Source of the DNA: Streptomyces spiroverticillatus
GTDB lineage: Bacteria > Actinomycetota > Actinomycetes > Streptomycetales > Streptomycetaceae
Reading direction: 5' to 3'
Assembly: GCA_014650415.1 (NCBI GenBank)
Contig: BMUX01000005.1
Coordinates: 62,001-126,000, forward strand
DNA length: 64,000 nt
Shown here: positions 41,377-50,050 of the stretch, piece by piece
Position numbering within the stretch: position 1 is the stretch's first letter
How the letters are laid out: each line of letters begins with the position of its first letter
Translations under genes and position numbers: made by a program
Notes under the pieces: generated by a model
What the model was told of the DNA's origin: nothing
Databases searched by the model: none
Seen by the model: the letters and a program-made list of their open reading frames with translations, nothing else

Positions 41377-42764
41377 TACGTGTGGACGGACCCGTGAGAC
41401 CCGGCGGTACTGATGCCGCCGCCAGTGCCGGTACGCGGCGGCGGGTCATTGCCGCCAGCCTCGTCAGTTCCGTCGGGGACGGTATCTACGTACCGCTGAC
41501 CATGCTGTTCGTCCACTCGCTCACCGGGCTGTCCCTGACCGCGATCGGCACCGGGCTGACGGTCGCCGGGCTCGGGGCGCTGGCGTTCATGCCGGCGGCG
41601 GGGATTCTCATCGACCGGTTCGGCGGGCGGCGGGTGCTCATCGGGGTGCTCGCGCTGCGCGCGCTCGGGTTCGCCGCGTACCCGTTCGCGCACTCCTACC
41701 CCGCCTTCCTGGCCGTCGCCCTGGTGGTGGCGGTCGGTATGTGGGCCTCGTCCCCCAGCCAGCAGGCGCTGATCGGCGACCTCGCCCGGGGTGCCGAGCG
41801 CGACCGGCTGCTCGCGTGGGACCGGAGTCTGCGCAACGCCGGCATGGGGTTCGGGAGTCTGGCGGCCGCCGCCATGCTGGCGCTCAACGGCACGGCCGGG
41901 TTCATCGCCGCGGCCGAGGCGCTGGCCGCGGTCTTCGCCGTCGCCGCGATCCTGGTGTCCCGGGTCCCCAACACCCGCACCGGGGAACGGACTTCACGGT
42001 CCCGCGAGGGGTACCGGCAGGTGCTCGCCGACCGGCCCTACCTCCTCGCGACCACCGCCAACTTCCTGATCGCCTTCGGCTACACCGCCCAGGCGATGGC
42101 CCTGCCGGTCTTCCTCACCCGCGACGTCGGGCTCCCCGACGCCCTGGCCGGGGCCGTCTTCGCCCTCAACACCGTGCTGGTCGCCGTCGCCGGGGTGCCC
42201 GTGTCCCGGCTGACCCTGCGCGGCAGGCGCACCCGCGCCGCAGCGCTGGGCGCGGCCGTCTTCGCCCTCTCCTTCGGGGCGTTCGCCCTCCTGCCCCGGT
42301 TCACCGGCGGCTCGGGAGCGCTCGTCGCCGTACTCGCGGTCGCGGTCCTCTACACCGCGGGCGAACTCATCCACTCCGCGCCCGCGCAGGGGCTGTCCGT
42401 ACAGGCCGCGCCCGATCATCTGCGCGGCCGGTACCTGTCCGTGTACCAGTTGTCCTGGTCGGTCTGCCGCACCGTCGCGCCGATGCTGCTGGGCTTCCTG
42501 CTCGACGCGCAGCCGTGGCACCTGTGGTCGGTGCTCGCGCTGATGGTCCTGAGCGGGGCGGCGATCCTGCTGCGGGCGGAGCGGTCGTTGCCGGTGCACG
42601 CGGTCCGCACCGGTACACATGCCATGGGCACCGGCGCGCACGTCACGAGCACCGGCACGCACGTCACGGGCGGCGGTCAGCCCCCGAGCGGGCCGCCGAG
42701 GGAGGTGGCGGGCACCGAGCGGGCGTTCTTGGGGAGGCGCGGCAGGGGCACGGACGTGCCGTGA
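41367..42764 (+). CDS. MFS transporter, MarR-controlled efflux pump
   Basis: 465 residues with twelve hydrophobic segments. MFS signatures: PAAGILIDRFGGRRVLIGVL (loop 2-3), SLVSSVGDGIYVPLTMLFVH in helix 1, and RGRYLSVYQLSWSVCRTVAP later. The ATG sits in an operator palindrome with no ribosome site; GTG at 41382 with GGAAG upstream is an alternative. After the last helix (about residue 395) there is a 65-residue tail with a GTH/GAH repeat (THAMGTGAHVTSTGTHVTGG), and the last 88 bases overlap the convergent lipoprotein gene. The tail looks like an accidental read-through into the neighbour. Confidence 0.85.
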   Translation: MEDIRVDGPVRPGGTDAAASAGTRRRVIAASLVSSVGDGIYVPLTMLFVHSLTGLSLTAIGTGLTVAGLGALAFMPAAGILIDRFGGRRVLIGVLALRALGFAAYPFAHSYPAFLAVALVVAVGMWASSPSQQALIGDLARGAERDRLLAWDRSLRNAGMGFGSLAAAAMLALNGTAGFIAAAEALAAVFAVAAILVSRVPNTRTGERTSRSREGYRQVLADRPYLLATTANFLIAFGYTAQAMALPVFLTRDVGLPDALAGAVFALNTVLVAVAGVPVSRLTLRGRRTRAAALGAAVFALSFGAFALLPRFTGGSGALVAVLAVAVLYTAGELIHSAPAQGLSVQAAPDHLRGRYLSVYQLSWSVCRTVAPMLLGFLLDAQPWHLWSVLALMVLSGAAILLRAERSLPVHAVRTGTHAMGTGAHVTSTGTHVTGGGQPPSGPPREVAGTERAFLGRRGRGTDVP

Positions 42765-43558
42765 TCGGACAGGTTCATCGTCGCGGTCGCCTTCCCCGCG
42801 CCGAGGTCGCACGCGAGAACGATGCGGACGATACGACCGTCCTTGTCGACCCAGACGTCGGCGAACGCCGGGAGTGCGTCGCCCATCTGCTTCAGCGGAC
42901 CTTCCATCAGCGCGCGACGGTCCTGCGCCATGCGCAGCATCAGGGCCTGGCTGTCGAGCTTGCCCCGGTAGTGGACGGTCGCGGTACCGTTGACCTTCTC
43001 CTCCCCCACCTCGGTGACGTCGTGCGCCATGGTCACCTGGCGCAGGACGTGTTCCGGGTCGTTGAGGGGTGCGCGCAGGAGGTAGTGCGCCACGGCCTTG
43101 TCCCGCTCGACAGCGCGCCAGGCGGTGTCACCCTTGCCCTCGCTCGGCATCCGCGCGTAAACGGTGCCGTCGCAGAAGATCTCGTCCAGGGGCACCTGCT
43201 TGGTGCCGCCGGTCTGCGACAGTGCGGCCGTGAGGGTGCCCTTGTCGGCCTTCATGTCGAAGGCCCCCTTCACGGTGATCGTGAAGTCCTGTCCGCCTCC
43301 GGCCAGTTGAATGCTCTCGTCGATACGGGCCGAACTCTTCCCGGCGGCGTCGACCGCGGCGCGCACGGCGGCGGCGGGGTCGGCGGGCGTCGTCGGGGTC
43401 GGGGCCGGGGTCTGCGCCGGGGAGGTCTTCTGGGCCTGTGCTCCTGACGCGGGCGACTTGCCGTCCGTACCGGTACCGGAGCCGGACGAGCAGGCGGTGC
43501 CGAGTACGGCGAGGGCACTGATGCCACTGATGCTGATGAGAAGGGCTGAACGACGCAT
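42677..43558 (-). CDS. Lipoprotein of LppX/LprAFG-like fold
   Basis: 293 residues. Lipobox LGTACSS (Cys at about residue 23). After a Thr/Pro/Ala linker (to about residue 60) the domain runs VRAAVDAAGKSSARIDESIQ, FTITVKGAFDMKADKGTLTA, VNGTATVHYRGKLDSQALML, and VWVDKDGRIVRIVLACDLG. This half-barrel layout is shared by mycobacterial LprG/LppX lipid carriers and Streptomyces lipoproteins. The protein would be anchored to the outer membrane face and may bind a lipid. Its C-terminal codons overlap the MFS gene on the other strand. Confidence 0.8.
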   Translation of the reverse strand: MRRSALLISISGISALAVLGTACSSGSGTGTDGKSPASGAQAQKTSPAQTPAPTPTTPADPAAAVRAAVDAAGKSSARIDESIQLAGGGQDFTITVKGAFDMKADKGTLTAALSQTGGTKQVPLDEIFCDGTVYARMPSEGKGDTAWRAVERDKAVAHYLLRAPLNDPEHVLRQVTMAHDVTEVGEEKVNGTATVHYRGKLDSQALMLRMAQDRRALMEGPLKQMGDALPAFADVWVDKDGRIVRIVLACDLGAGKATATMNLSDHGTSVPLPRLPKNARSVPATSLGGPLGG

Positions 43559-43629
43559 GGATGTCCCCGTTGGCGCGTGTGCGGCAAGACAAGCAAGACA
43601 GGATCGCCGCTTGCCCTAGAACGGGCATT

Positions 43630-44037
43630 CTATGGGCTCTGCTTCAGGGCCAGGAGACCGGCCGCCGTCTCCTTGAAGCCGCAGCCGTCCAGGTAGAACC
43701 CCCGCAAGTGCTCCTCGAAGTCGACGTGCAGCCACTCGCACCGCGCGGCGCGCGCCCCGTCGGCCGCCGCCGCGACCAGTGCGGCGCCCACGCCCTGCGA
43801 CCGCCGGTCCCGGGCGACGACCGTGTCCAGGAGGAAGGCATGGACGCCGCCGTCCCAGGCCACGTTGACGAAGCCGACCAGACGGGCGTCCTCGCGGGCG
43901 CACACCCAGCCGAGGCTGTGCCGTTCGAGGCGGGTCCGCCAGTCGGTCGCGGCGACGGGGTGGCCGAAGCCGTCGGCGTGCAGCGCGTTGAGGGCGGTGT
44001 TGTCGACGTCGCCCCGCCACTCGTAGTCGATCGTCAT
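43630..44037 (-). CDS. GNAT family N-acetyltransferase, single domain
   Basis: 135 residues from MTIDYEWRGDVDN. Motif A is FLLDTVVARDRRSQGVGAAL at about residues 68-87 (R-S-Q-G-V-G), followed by EWLHVDFEEHLRGFYLDGCG, a clear GNAT end. Predicted cytoplasmic; substrate unknown. It is downstream of an oxidoreductase remnant on the other strand. Confidence 0.88.
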   Translation of the reverse strand: MTIDYEWRGDVDNTALNALHADGFGHPVAATDWRTRLERHSLGWVCAREDARLVGFVNVAWDGGVHAFLLDTVVARDRRSQGVGAALVAAAADGARAARCEWLHVDFEEHLRGFYLDGCGFKETAAGLLALKQSP

Positions 44038-44088
44038 GCCGTGAGCGTAGGGCGCGACCGGTTTCCGGGGCCGGGCGGGCGGGCGGGT

Positions 44089-44304
44089 GTGGAGCATGTC
44101 GTACTGGTGTCGTCCATCGCTGATGAGCGAGCGGTGCACTTGGGGACGATGGGACACCTGGCCGACACGAGCAGGGCTCGAGGGCTCGACACCTCGGTCC
44201 CGGACCTGTTCGGGAGCTTGCTGGAGCGGGCGGAGGCTGGCCACGGCGCCGACGGCGTGACCGGCGTGACCGGGGCGATCACGAAGGGCGGGCGGAACAC
44301 CTGA
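44089..44304 (+). pseudogene. C-terminal remnant of an NAD(P)-dependent oxidoreductase (imine-reductase/6PGDH-like)
   Basis: About 70 codons in one frame read HLGTMGHLADTSRARGLDTS followed by VPDLFGSLLERAEAGHGADG. This is the typical tail of 6-phosphogluconate-dehydrogenase-like enzymes and imine reductases (helix with RGxDTxxPxxxxxLxxRAxxxGHGxDG). The nucleotide-binding N-terminal domain is missing, and no ribosome site is present. The part 44305-44577 beyond it shows only GC-rich filler with a partial duplication of a GCCGCACGAG-containing stretch. Confidence 0.45.
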
Positions 44305-44577
44305 CCGGCCGCGCTCCTGGGCCCCTGACACCCGGCGGCCGTGTGGAACCGCACCGCGGCCGGGGCCGACGCACTCGCCGCACGAGACCCCGGCCGCCCT
44401 CGCCGCACGAGGCCCCGGCCGCGCAGCCACCACGCCCGGGCCCCGCCGCGTGAGCCGCCGGCCCCCTCCCCCCGCCCCACCCCACCCTCGTCCGCGTCGC
44501 CGACGGGTGCCCCTCCAGGCGGTACCGCCACCTGGTCAGCGGACATGGGAGCGGCCATCGCGGTCAACAGATCAGCC

Positions 44578-45390
44578 ATGAAGCGTTTCGGGGCCGTGGG
44601 CCTCCTCGTCCTCCTCGCGGCGGCCAGCCTGGCGGCGGCCTTCGGCGTGTCGGCCTGGTGGTGGTGCGCCGCCGGGCCGTTGGCACTGGCCGCGCTGGTC
44701 GGGACGTACGACTTCGTGCAGCGGCGGCATTCGGTGCTGCGCAACTACCCCGTCATCGGGCACGCCCGCTTCCTCCTGGAGGCAATCCGGCCCGAGCTCC
44801 AGCAGTACTTCGTGGAGCGGAGCTTCGACGGGCGGCCGTTCGACCGCGACACCCGGTCCATCGTGTACGAGCGGGCCAAGGGCGTCGACGCCGAGGAGCC
44901 GTTCGGCAGCGAGCGGGACATGCACGGGCGCGCGGACGAGTTCCTGGTGCCGTCGATGCACCCGGTGGACCAGGCGAAGAGCCCGCCCCGGGTGCGGGTC
45001 GGCGGGCCGCACTGCACGCAGCCGTACGACATGGCGCTGCTGAACGTGTCGGCGATGGGCTTCGGGTCGCTGTCCGCGAACGCGATCCTGGCGCTCAACA
45101 CGGGCGTCGCGCGGGGCGGTTTCGCCCACGACACGGGCGAGGGCGGGCTCTCCGAGTACCACCTGAGGCCGGGCGGCGACATCGTCTGGGAGCTCGGCAC
45201 CGGATATTTCGGCTGTCGTACGAAGGACGGGGGCTTCGACGCCGAGCAGTTCCGGGAGAAGGCCGCCCACCCGGCGGTGAAGTGCGTGTCGCTGAAGCTG
45301 TCGCAGGGGGCCAAGCCGGGGATCGGCGGGGTGCTGCCCGGGAACAAGGTCAACGCGGAGATCGCCCGGGTGCGCGGGGTTCCGGAGGGG
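44578..45390 (+). pseudogene. Truncated FMN-binding glutamate-synthase-like gene
   Basis: The first 271 codons are clean: a membrane-anchoring start (MKRFGAVGLLVLLAAASL), a second helix, then SLSANAILALNTGVARGGFA, STRKDG-like CRTKDGGF and VKLSQGAKPGIGGVLPGNKV (here SLKLSQGAKPGIGG), the front of the glutamate synthase barrel domain. After RVRGVPEG, where the family goes on for another 230 residues with the FMN- and iron-sulphur-binding part, the frame enters GC-rich sequence and runs antisense through the collagenase gene. The protein would lack its catalytic core, so this is a broken gene. An upstream ATG exists at 44545. Confidence 0.75.
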
Positions 45391-45602
45391 GAGGAAGGGG
45401 CGGGGCTGGGGCCCCTTTGGCCCGGCGGGCCGGGGCTGAAGCTGCCCGGTGCTGGGAGGCGGCCCCACGGGCCCCGGTGTCGCGGGCGTCCGGCACTGGA
45501 GGTGCGGGTGGGGGCCGGTGCCGGGGCGGCCCCGCCGCCCAAGGGGCGAGGGAAAAGGGAAGAGGTGGCCCGCCCAAGGGGCCCAGGCGGCGTGCAGCGC
45601 CG

Positions 45603-45646
45603 GGGAGTTCGGGTGCCCGGGCGCGGGCCCCGGCACCCGAACTCCC
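45603..45646 (-). terminator. Collagenase terminator hairpin
   Basis: GGGAGTTCGGGTGCC pairs perfectly with GGCACCCGAACTCCC (15 pairs) around a GC-rich 14-base loop, 2 bases past the collagenase stop. Confidence 0.9.
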
Positions 45647-45648
45647 GG

Positions 45649-47958
45649 TTACTTGGTCTGGGTGGAGAGGGTCACCCCGCTGAAGCCCTCCTTCGCGGCC
45701 AGCGTGAAGTAGACCCAGCCGGACGGCGGGTTGTCGATGGTCAGGGTTTCGGTGTTGCCCGTGTTGGTGGACTTGGACTGGTAGGCGGTCGTGGTGGCCC
45801 AGGAGGAGCCGCCGTAGTAGAGGTCGGCGTTTCCGGTGCCGCCGGTGCTGGTGAGGGTCAGCTGCTTGACCCCGGCGGGCAGGTTCACGAAGTGGTAGCT
45901 CAGGCCGCCGGTGGCGACGGCGAGGTTCTCGCGGCGGCAGTTCTGGTCGAACTGGCGGGCGTCGCTGAGGGTGCACAGCGGCGTGGTGGGCGTGGTGGGC
46001 CCGGTCGCCTCCGGCAGCGGGCCGCAGTCGGCGGTGGCGCAGGTGGTGGTGAGCCAGGTGGCGAAGTCGGCGTCGTAACGGGTGCCGATGGTCTGCTTCA
46101 GGTGGGTGCGGGCCCCGTTCCAGTCACCGGTGCGGTACTTGGTGAGGACGGTCTGGATGTCGGCCGGGTGCGCCTGGAGCATGTAGCGGACCGCGAGGAA
46201 GCCCCAGCGGTAGACACGGTTGGAGTCGGCGTCGGGGTCGGCCTCGCCGCCGTACACGGTGTCGAAGAGGTCGCTCAGCTTGTACGTCTTGCGGGCGGCC
46301 TCGGCGATGGCGGCGGCGTTGCGCTCGTTGCGGTAGCCGTAGGAGATGTTCTCGGCGATGCCCTCGACCCACCAGATGGTCGGCGTGGTCATGCCCGCCT
46401 CGAAGTCGCCGTGCATGTTGTAGCGGCCGTCGAGGTAGTGGGTGTACTCGTGGTTGAGGTTCCAGATCTGGAAGGAGGGGCGCAGCCACTGGGCCTCGTG
46501 GGCGATGAAGCGGGCCTGGTTGCCGGGGGTCGCCGGGTTGCCCTCCTCGTACATGCCGCCGTTGTCGACGTCGATGTTGTAGATGGCCCAGGCGTACAGC
46601 GAGTACTGGGTGTAGTCGTCGAAGACGACGACCTCCAGGTTGGTGTTCACGTCACCGGGGATCGGGCCCTTGTCGCCGATGATCTTGTGGAAGTAGGCGT
46701 CCTGGTTGACCAGGCTGGTGCAGGTGGCGGCCAGTTGGCCGGGCGACATGTCCTGGGCGCGGATCTTCAGGCCCGGGGTGCAGGTGTGCTGGGTCGGCAG
46801 GACCGCCGGGAGGACGCGCTCGCCGAGGTCGCAGATGCCGTACGCCGCACAGTTGCCCCGGTCGAACTGGCGGGTGGCCCAGCCCAGGTTCATGGTGAGC
46901 GGCGCGGTGGGGCCGACGTTCGGGTAGCGGTTGATGAGGTCCTTCAGCAACGGACGCAGGCGTTCCTTGAGTTCGGGCACCTCCAGGGCGTGGCCGAGGA
47001 AGCGGCCGACGTTGCTGACGACGTCGAGCCGGTTGAGCTGCGCCTCGTTGCGGGTGACGAACCCGGCCCAGGTGTTGAGGATCGTCGGGTCGGCCTTGAG
47101 GGCGGCGCGCCAGCCGCGGGAGTCGTTCTTGGCCTTGAAGCCGTTCTCGACGACCCACTCGACGTGTTCCATGGCGAGGTTCATCTGGCCGGGCCAGGTG
47201 CCGTCGTAGGTGCCGAGCAGCCACTTGACGACGCCCGCGAACCGGCCGGCGGTCTGGGTGCTGTCGATCAGCGTGACGACCTCGTTGAGGATCTCGCCGT
47301 TGGCGTCGGTGACGTCCTTGCTGCGCGGGGCGGCGAAGAAGGCGTCCAGCGCACCCTGCGCCGCACCGGAGAGCGCGGTGCCGTAGTCACCGACACTGCT
47401 CGCGTTGTTGTCCTGCACGTAGTACCCGGCGCGCAGGAACATCACCAACTGCCCGACGGAAGCACTGTTGTTGCCGGTGTACGAGGTGGAGGCGTCCCGC
47501 AGCGCGTTGGCGACGGTGACCATCTGGGGCTCGCGGAAGGCCTTGCGCGCGTTGTCCCCGGTGAGGTTGAACAGCGGGTAGGTGCAGTCGATCTGCGGCA
47601 GCGCTTTGAGCTGCTGGACCAGTGCGCCGCCGGTGGCGTTGATGACGCCGGAGAGGTCGGGGCAGGCGGCCGCGGTCCGCTTGCTCGGCCTGGCGGCGGG
47701 GGCGGGCCGCGCGGCGGACTCCTCGGCCTTGTCCTGGGAGGAGATGCGCAGACGGGCGCGCTCGTCCTTGGCGTGCGGCGACAGGGGGACGGGTATCGCG
47801 CGCGGCGCGGCGGCCGGGGCCGGGCTGCCGCCGGGGGATGCGGGCGCCGCCTGGGCGTGCGGGGCGAACAGTCCGAGCGTGAGGAAGGCGGCCGCGCCGA
47901 GCGCGGGGAGTCTTCGCCGGAGCCGGGCGCGGGACGTCGCTGTGCGGAAGGAGTGCAT
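45649..47958 (-). CDS. Secreted M9-family (microbial) collagenase
   Basis: 769 residues; ATG with GGAGG 8 bases upstream. A signal peptide (to about residue 37, LRRRLPALGAAAFLTLGLFA then PHAQA) directs secretion. After a pro-region come the M9 N-terminal activator domain and the zinc peptidase with NLNHEYTHYLDGRYNMHGDF (HExxH near residue 503) and WWVEGIAENISY with the third ligand Glu about 30 residues later. The C-terminal 110 residues form a pre-peptidase C-terminal (PPC) beta domain (LSYHFVNLPAGVKQLTLTST, ADLYYGG). It cleaves collagen or gelatin in the medium. Confidence 0.95.
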   Translation of the reverse strand: MHSFRTATSRARLRRRLPALGAAAFLTLGLFAPHAQAAPASPGGSPAPAAAPRAIPVPLSPHAKDERARLRISSQDKAEESAARPAPAARPSKRTAAACPDLSGVINATGGALVQQLKALPQIDCTYPLFNLTGDNARKAFREPQMVTVANALRDASTSYTGNNSASVGQLVMFLRAGYYVQDNNASSVGDYGTALSGAAQGALDAFFAAPRSKDVTDANGEILNEVVTLIDSTQTAGRFAGVVKWLLGTYDGTWPGQMNLAMEHVEWVVENGFKAKNDSRGWRAALKADPTILNTWAGFVTRNEAQLNRLDVVSNVGRFLGHALEVPELKERLRPLLKDLINRYPNVGPTAPLTMNLGWATRQFDRGNCAAYGICDLGERVLPAVLPTQHTCTPGLKIRAQDMSPGQLAATCTSLVNQDAYFHKIIGDKGPIPGDVNTNLEVVVFDDYTQYSLYAWAIYNIDVDNGGMYEEGNPATPGNQARFIAHEAQWLRPSFQIWNLNHEYTHYLDGRYNMHGDFEAGMTTPTIWWVEGIAENISYGYRNERNAAAIAEAARKTYKLSDLFDTVYGGEADPDADSNRVYRWGFLAVRYMLQAHPADIQTVLTKYRTGDWNGARTHLKQTIGTRYDADFATWLTTTCATADCGPLPEATGPTTPTTPLCTLSDARQFDQNCRRENLAVATGGLSYHFVNLPAGVKQLTLTSTGGTGNADLYYGGSSWATTTAYQSKSTNTGNTETLTIDNPPSGWVYFTLAAKEGFSGVTLSTQTK

Positions 47959-48281
47959 GTGTGGGGGCCTCCGGGCCGGTGGGTGCAGTGGAATGCACGG
48001 GAATGCGGTGGGGTTCGGCCGCGTGCGGAAGCGCACGGGGCCACTGTGACGTGACGCGTAAAATTTCACATGTCGCATTGTTTGGGGAAGACCTCGGGCG
48101 GAATTCGTCGGCCGCGGCGCCGAAAACGTTGCCCGTCATCGCCCCGAACCCACCCAACAGGCCCAGCGGAACCCCCATGTGACGTCGCCTCACCGGTCAT
48201 CGGACGCCGTCCGCACCCCGATCTGCGGCACGTCCTCCGCGAGGGCTGAATCTTCGGGTTGCGGCGTGCCATGCTCAGGGC
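47959..48281. other. Divergent upstream region of collagenase and SpoIIE phosphatase
   Basis: No gene. An AT-richer island at about 48055-48085 (with GTAAAATTTCACATGTCGC) stands out from the GC-rich surroundings and is the likely site of the collagenase promoter, with TGACGTGACGCGTAAAA just before it. No clear palindrome. Confidence 0.45.
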
Positions 48282-49925
48282 ATGACTGACCGCGATGAGC
48301 CGAAAGCGGCTCCGTCGAACGGGGACAACTGCGTTGTCGTGGAGGGCGATCGGACCTTCTCCACCAGCGGCTACGTCGTGTCCCGGCCGCCCGTGCACAT
48401 CGCCGACCACACCTTCCCCATGCCCGTCCCCGCAGTGCAGGACCTCCTGGACGGGCTGCCCGGCTCCGCCACCTTCCTGATGCCGGTGCACGGGCCGGCC
48501 GGTGAGATCGTCGACTTCCGGATCGTGGCCGCTTCACCCGATGCGGTCGACATCGGATCCCGCCGGGGCAAAGAGATGGTCGGCCTCAGCATCCTGGAGA
48601 CGTATCCGGCGGTCGCCGGCAGCGACCTGTGGCACGGGTACGTCTCGGTGCTGGAGAGCGGGGGCCGTTACGAGGGCGAGCCCTTCGAGTACGAGGAGGT
48701 GCTCGCCGGAATCCCCCGCCGGTCGCGCTTCGCGGTGCGTGCGGCGGCCTGCCGGGGCGGGCTGGTCGTCTCCTGGGTACGGCTGGACACCGGCGAGCGC
48801 GAGCAGCGCCGCCTCGCGGTGATGCAGCGGCTGGCCGGGATGGGCTGGGCGGACTGGGACCTGGTGCTCAACAAGATCACCTGGTCGGACGAGGTCTTCG
48901 CGGTCTTCGGCCGCGACCGGGCGCTCGGCCCGATCACCCTGGAGGAGCTCCCCGCGCACGTCCTCCCGGAGGACCTCCCCGGGGTGGGCGACGCGGTACG
49001 GCAACTGCTGGGCGGGGGCCGCCCCGTCGACCACACCTTCCGCATCACCCGGCCCGACGGCGAGGTGCGACACGTGCGCATCGTCGCCGAGGCCGAACTC
49101 GACGTGGACGGCACACCGGTGGAGGTCCACGGCTTCTTCCAGGACCGTACCGGCATGCACCGGGCCGCGCAGGAGGTGCTGGAGCACCAGCAGGCGGCCT
49201 CTGCGCAGCGCGGCCTGCTGGCCGCCGAGAAGGACCTCGCCGCCCGCCTGCAACACGCCCTGCTGCCGCTGCCGCAGCAGTCGCTGCGCCTGGCGGGGCT
49301 GACGGTGGACGTGGCGTACCACCCCTTGCAGGAGGGGCTGAACGTGGGCGGCGACTGGTACAGCGCCATCGAACTCCCCGACGGCAGCGCCCTGCTGGTC
49401 GTCGGCGATGTCGCCGGGCACGGGCTGGACGCGGTCGCCACCATGGCCCAGCTGCGCTTCACCGCCAAGGGCATGGCCGTCACCGGCACACCGCTGCCCG
49501 AGATCCTGACCCGCCTCAACACCCTCCTCCTGCACACCTCCGGGCGGAACTACGGCACCGCCACGATGATCATGGGTCGTTACGATCCCGCCACCGCCCG
49601 GCTCTCCTGGGTGCAGGCCGGGCACCTGCCGCCCCTCCTGCTGCGCGCGGGCCAACCGCGCTACCTGCCGGTCCCCCGGGGCATCCTGCTCGGCGCCATG
49701 ACGGAACCCGTCTACGAGGAGGCCACCCTCCAACTGCTCCCCGGCGACCACCTGTTGCTCTTCACCGACGGCCTGGTCGAGATCCCGGGCCGTGACATCT
49801 ACGAGGGCCTCGCCCGTCTCGCCCGCGCGGCGGCGGACCAGGTGGACAATCCCCGCATACTGGACGCACTGGTCGGGCCGGAGTCCCGGCACGACGACAC
49901 CTGCGTGCTGCACGCCACGCTCTGA
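48282..49925 (+). CDS. SpoIIE-type PP2C phosphatase with PAS domain
   Basis: 547 residues. Two PAS-like regions (about 55-160, GPAGEIVDFRIVAASPDAVD; and about 190-300, WADWDLVLNKITWSDEVFAV with DHTFRITRPDGEVRHVRIVA), then a PP2C/SpoIIE domain from about 335: LNVGGDWYSAIELPDGSALL with the metal-binding Asp, VVGDVAGHGLDAVATMAQLR, LLLFTDGLVEIPGRD and SRHDDTCVLHATL. These enzymes dephosphorylate anti-anti-sigma factors in stress signalling. No anti-sigma partner gene is nearby. Cytoplasmic; sensing through PAS. Confidence 0.93.
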   Translation: MTDRDEPKAAPSNGDNCVVVEGDRTFSTSGYVVSRPPVHIADHTFPMPVPAVQDLLDGLPGSATFLMPVHGPAGEIVDFRIVAASPDAVDIGSRRGKEMVGLSILETYPAVAGSDLWHGYVSVLESGGRYEGEPFEYEEVLAGIPRRSRFAVRAAACRGGLVVSWVRLDTGEREQRRLAVMQRLAGMGWADWDLVLNKITWSDEVFAVFGRDRALGPITLEELPAHVLPEDLPGVGDAVRQLLGGGRPVDHTFRITRPDGEVRHVRIVAEAELDVDGTPVEVHGFFQDRTGMHRAAQEVLEHQQAASAQRGLLAAEKDLAARLQHALLPLPQQSLRLAGLTVDVAYHPLQEGLNVGGDWYSAIELPDGSALLVVGDVAGHGLDAVATMAQLRFTAKGMAVTGTPLPEILTRLNTLLLHTSGRNYGTATMIMGRYDPATARLSWVQAGHLPPLLLRAGQPRYLPVPRGILLGAMTEPVYEEATLQLLPGDHLLLFTDGLVEIPGRDIYEGLARLARAAADQVDNPRILDALVGPESRHDDTCVLHATL

Positions 49926-49978
49926 CCAGGCCTCTCGCCGGGTGCAGGCGTCTCACCGGGTGAGGGAGGCACCCCGCG

Positions 49979-50007
49979 TTGACAGAGAACTGTCGACATG
50001 TTGCTAT
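49979..50007 (+). promoter_or_regulatory. Promoter of the FAD monooxygenase gene
   Basis: TTGACA, 17 bases, TGCTAT: the best sigma-70-like promoter in the window. An inverted repeat, GACAG AGAA CTGTC (49981-49994), overlaps the -35 region and may be an operator. Confidence 0.7.
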
Positions 50008-50050
50008 GCGATCCCACAAACCCCACTGATCCCGGACAGAGCGAGGACCC

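Noticed and set aside
44341..48054. A 1237-codon plus-strand open frame
   Set aside because: Only its first part is the truncated glutamate-synthase-like gene; the rest is the antisense of the collagenase gene, with Gly/Val/Gln-rich composition typical of shadow frames at high GC.
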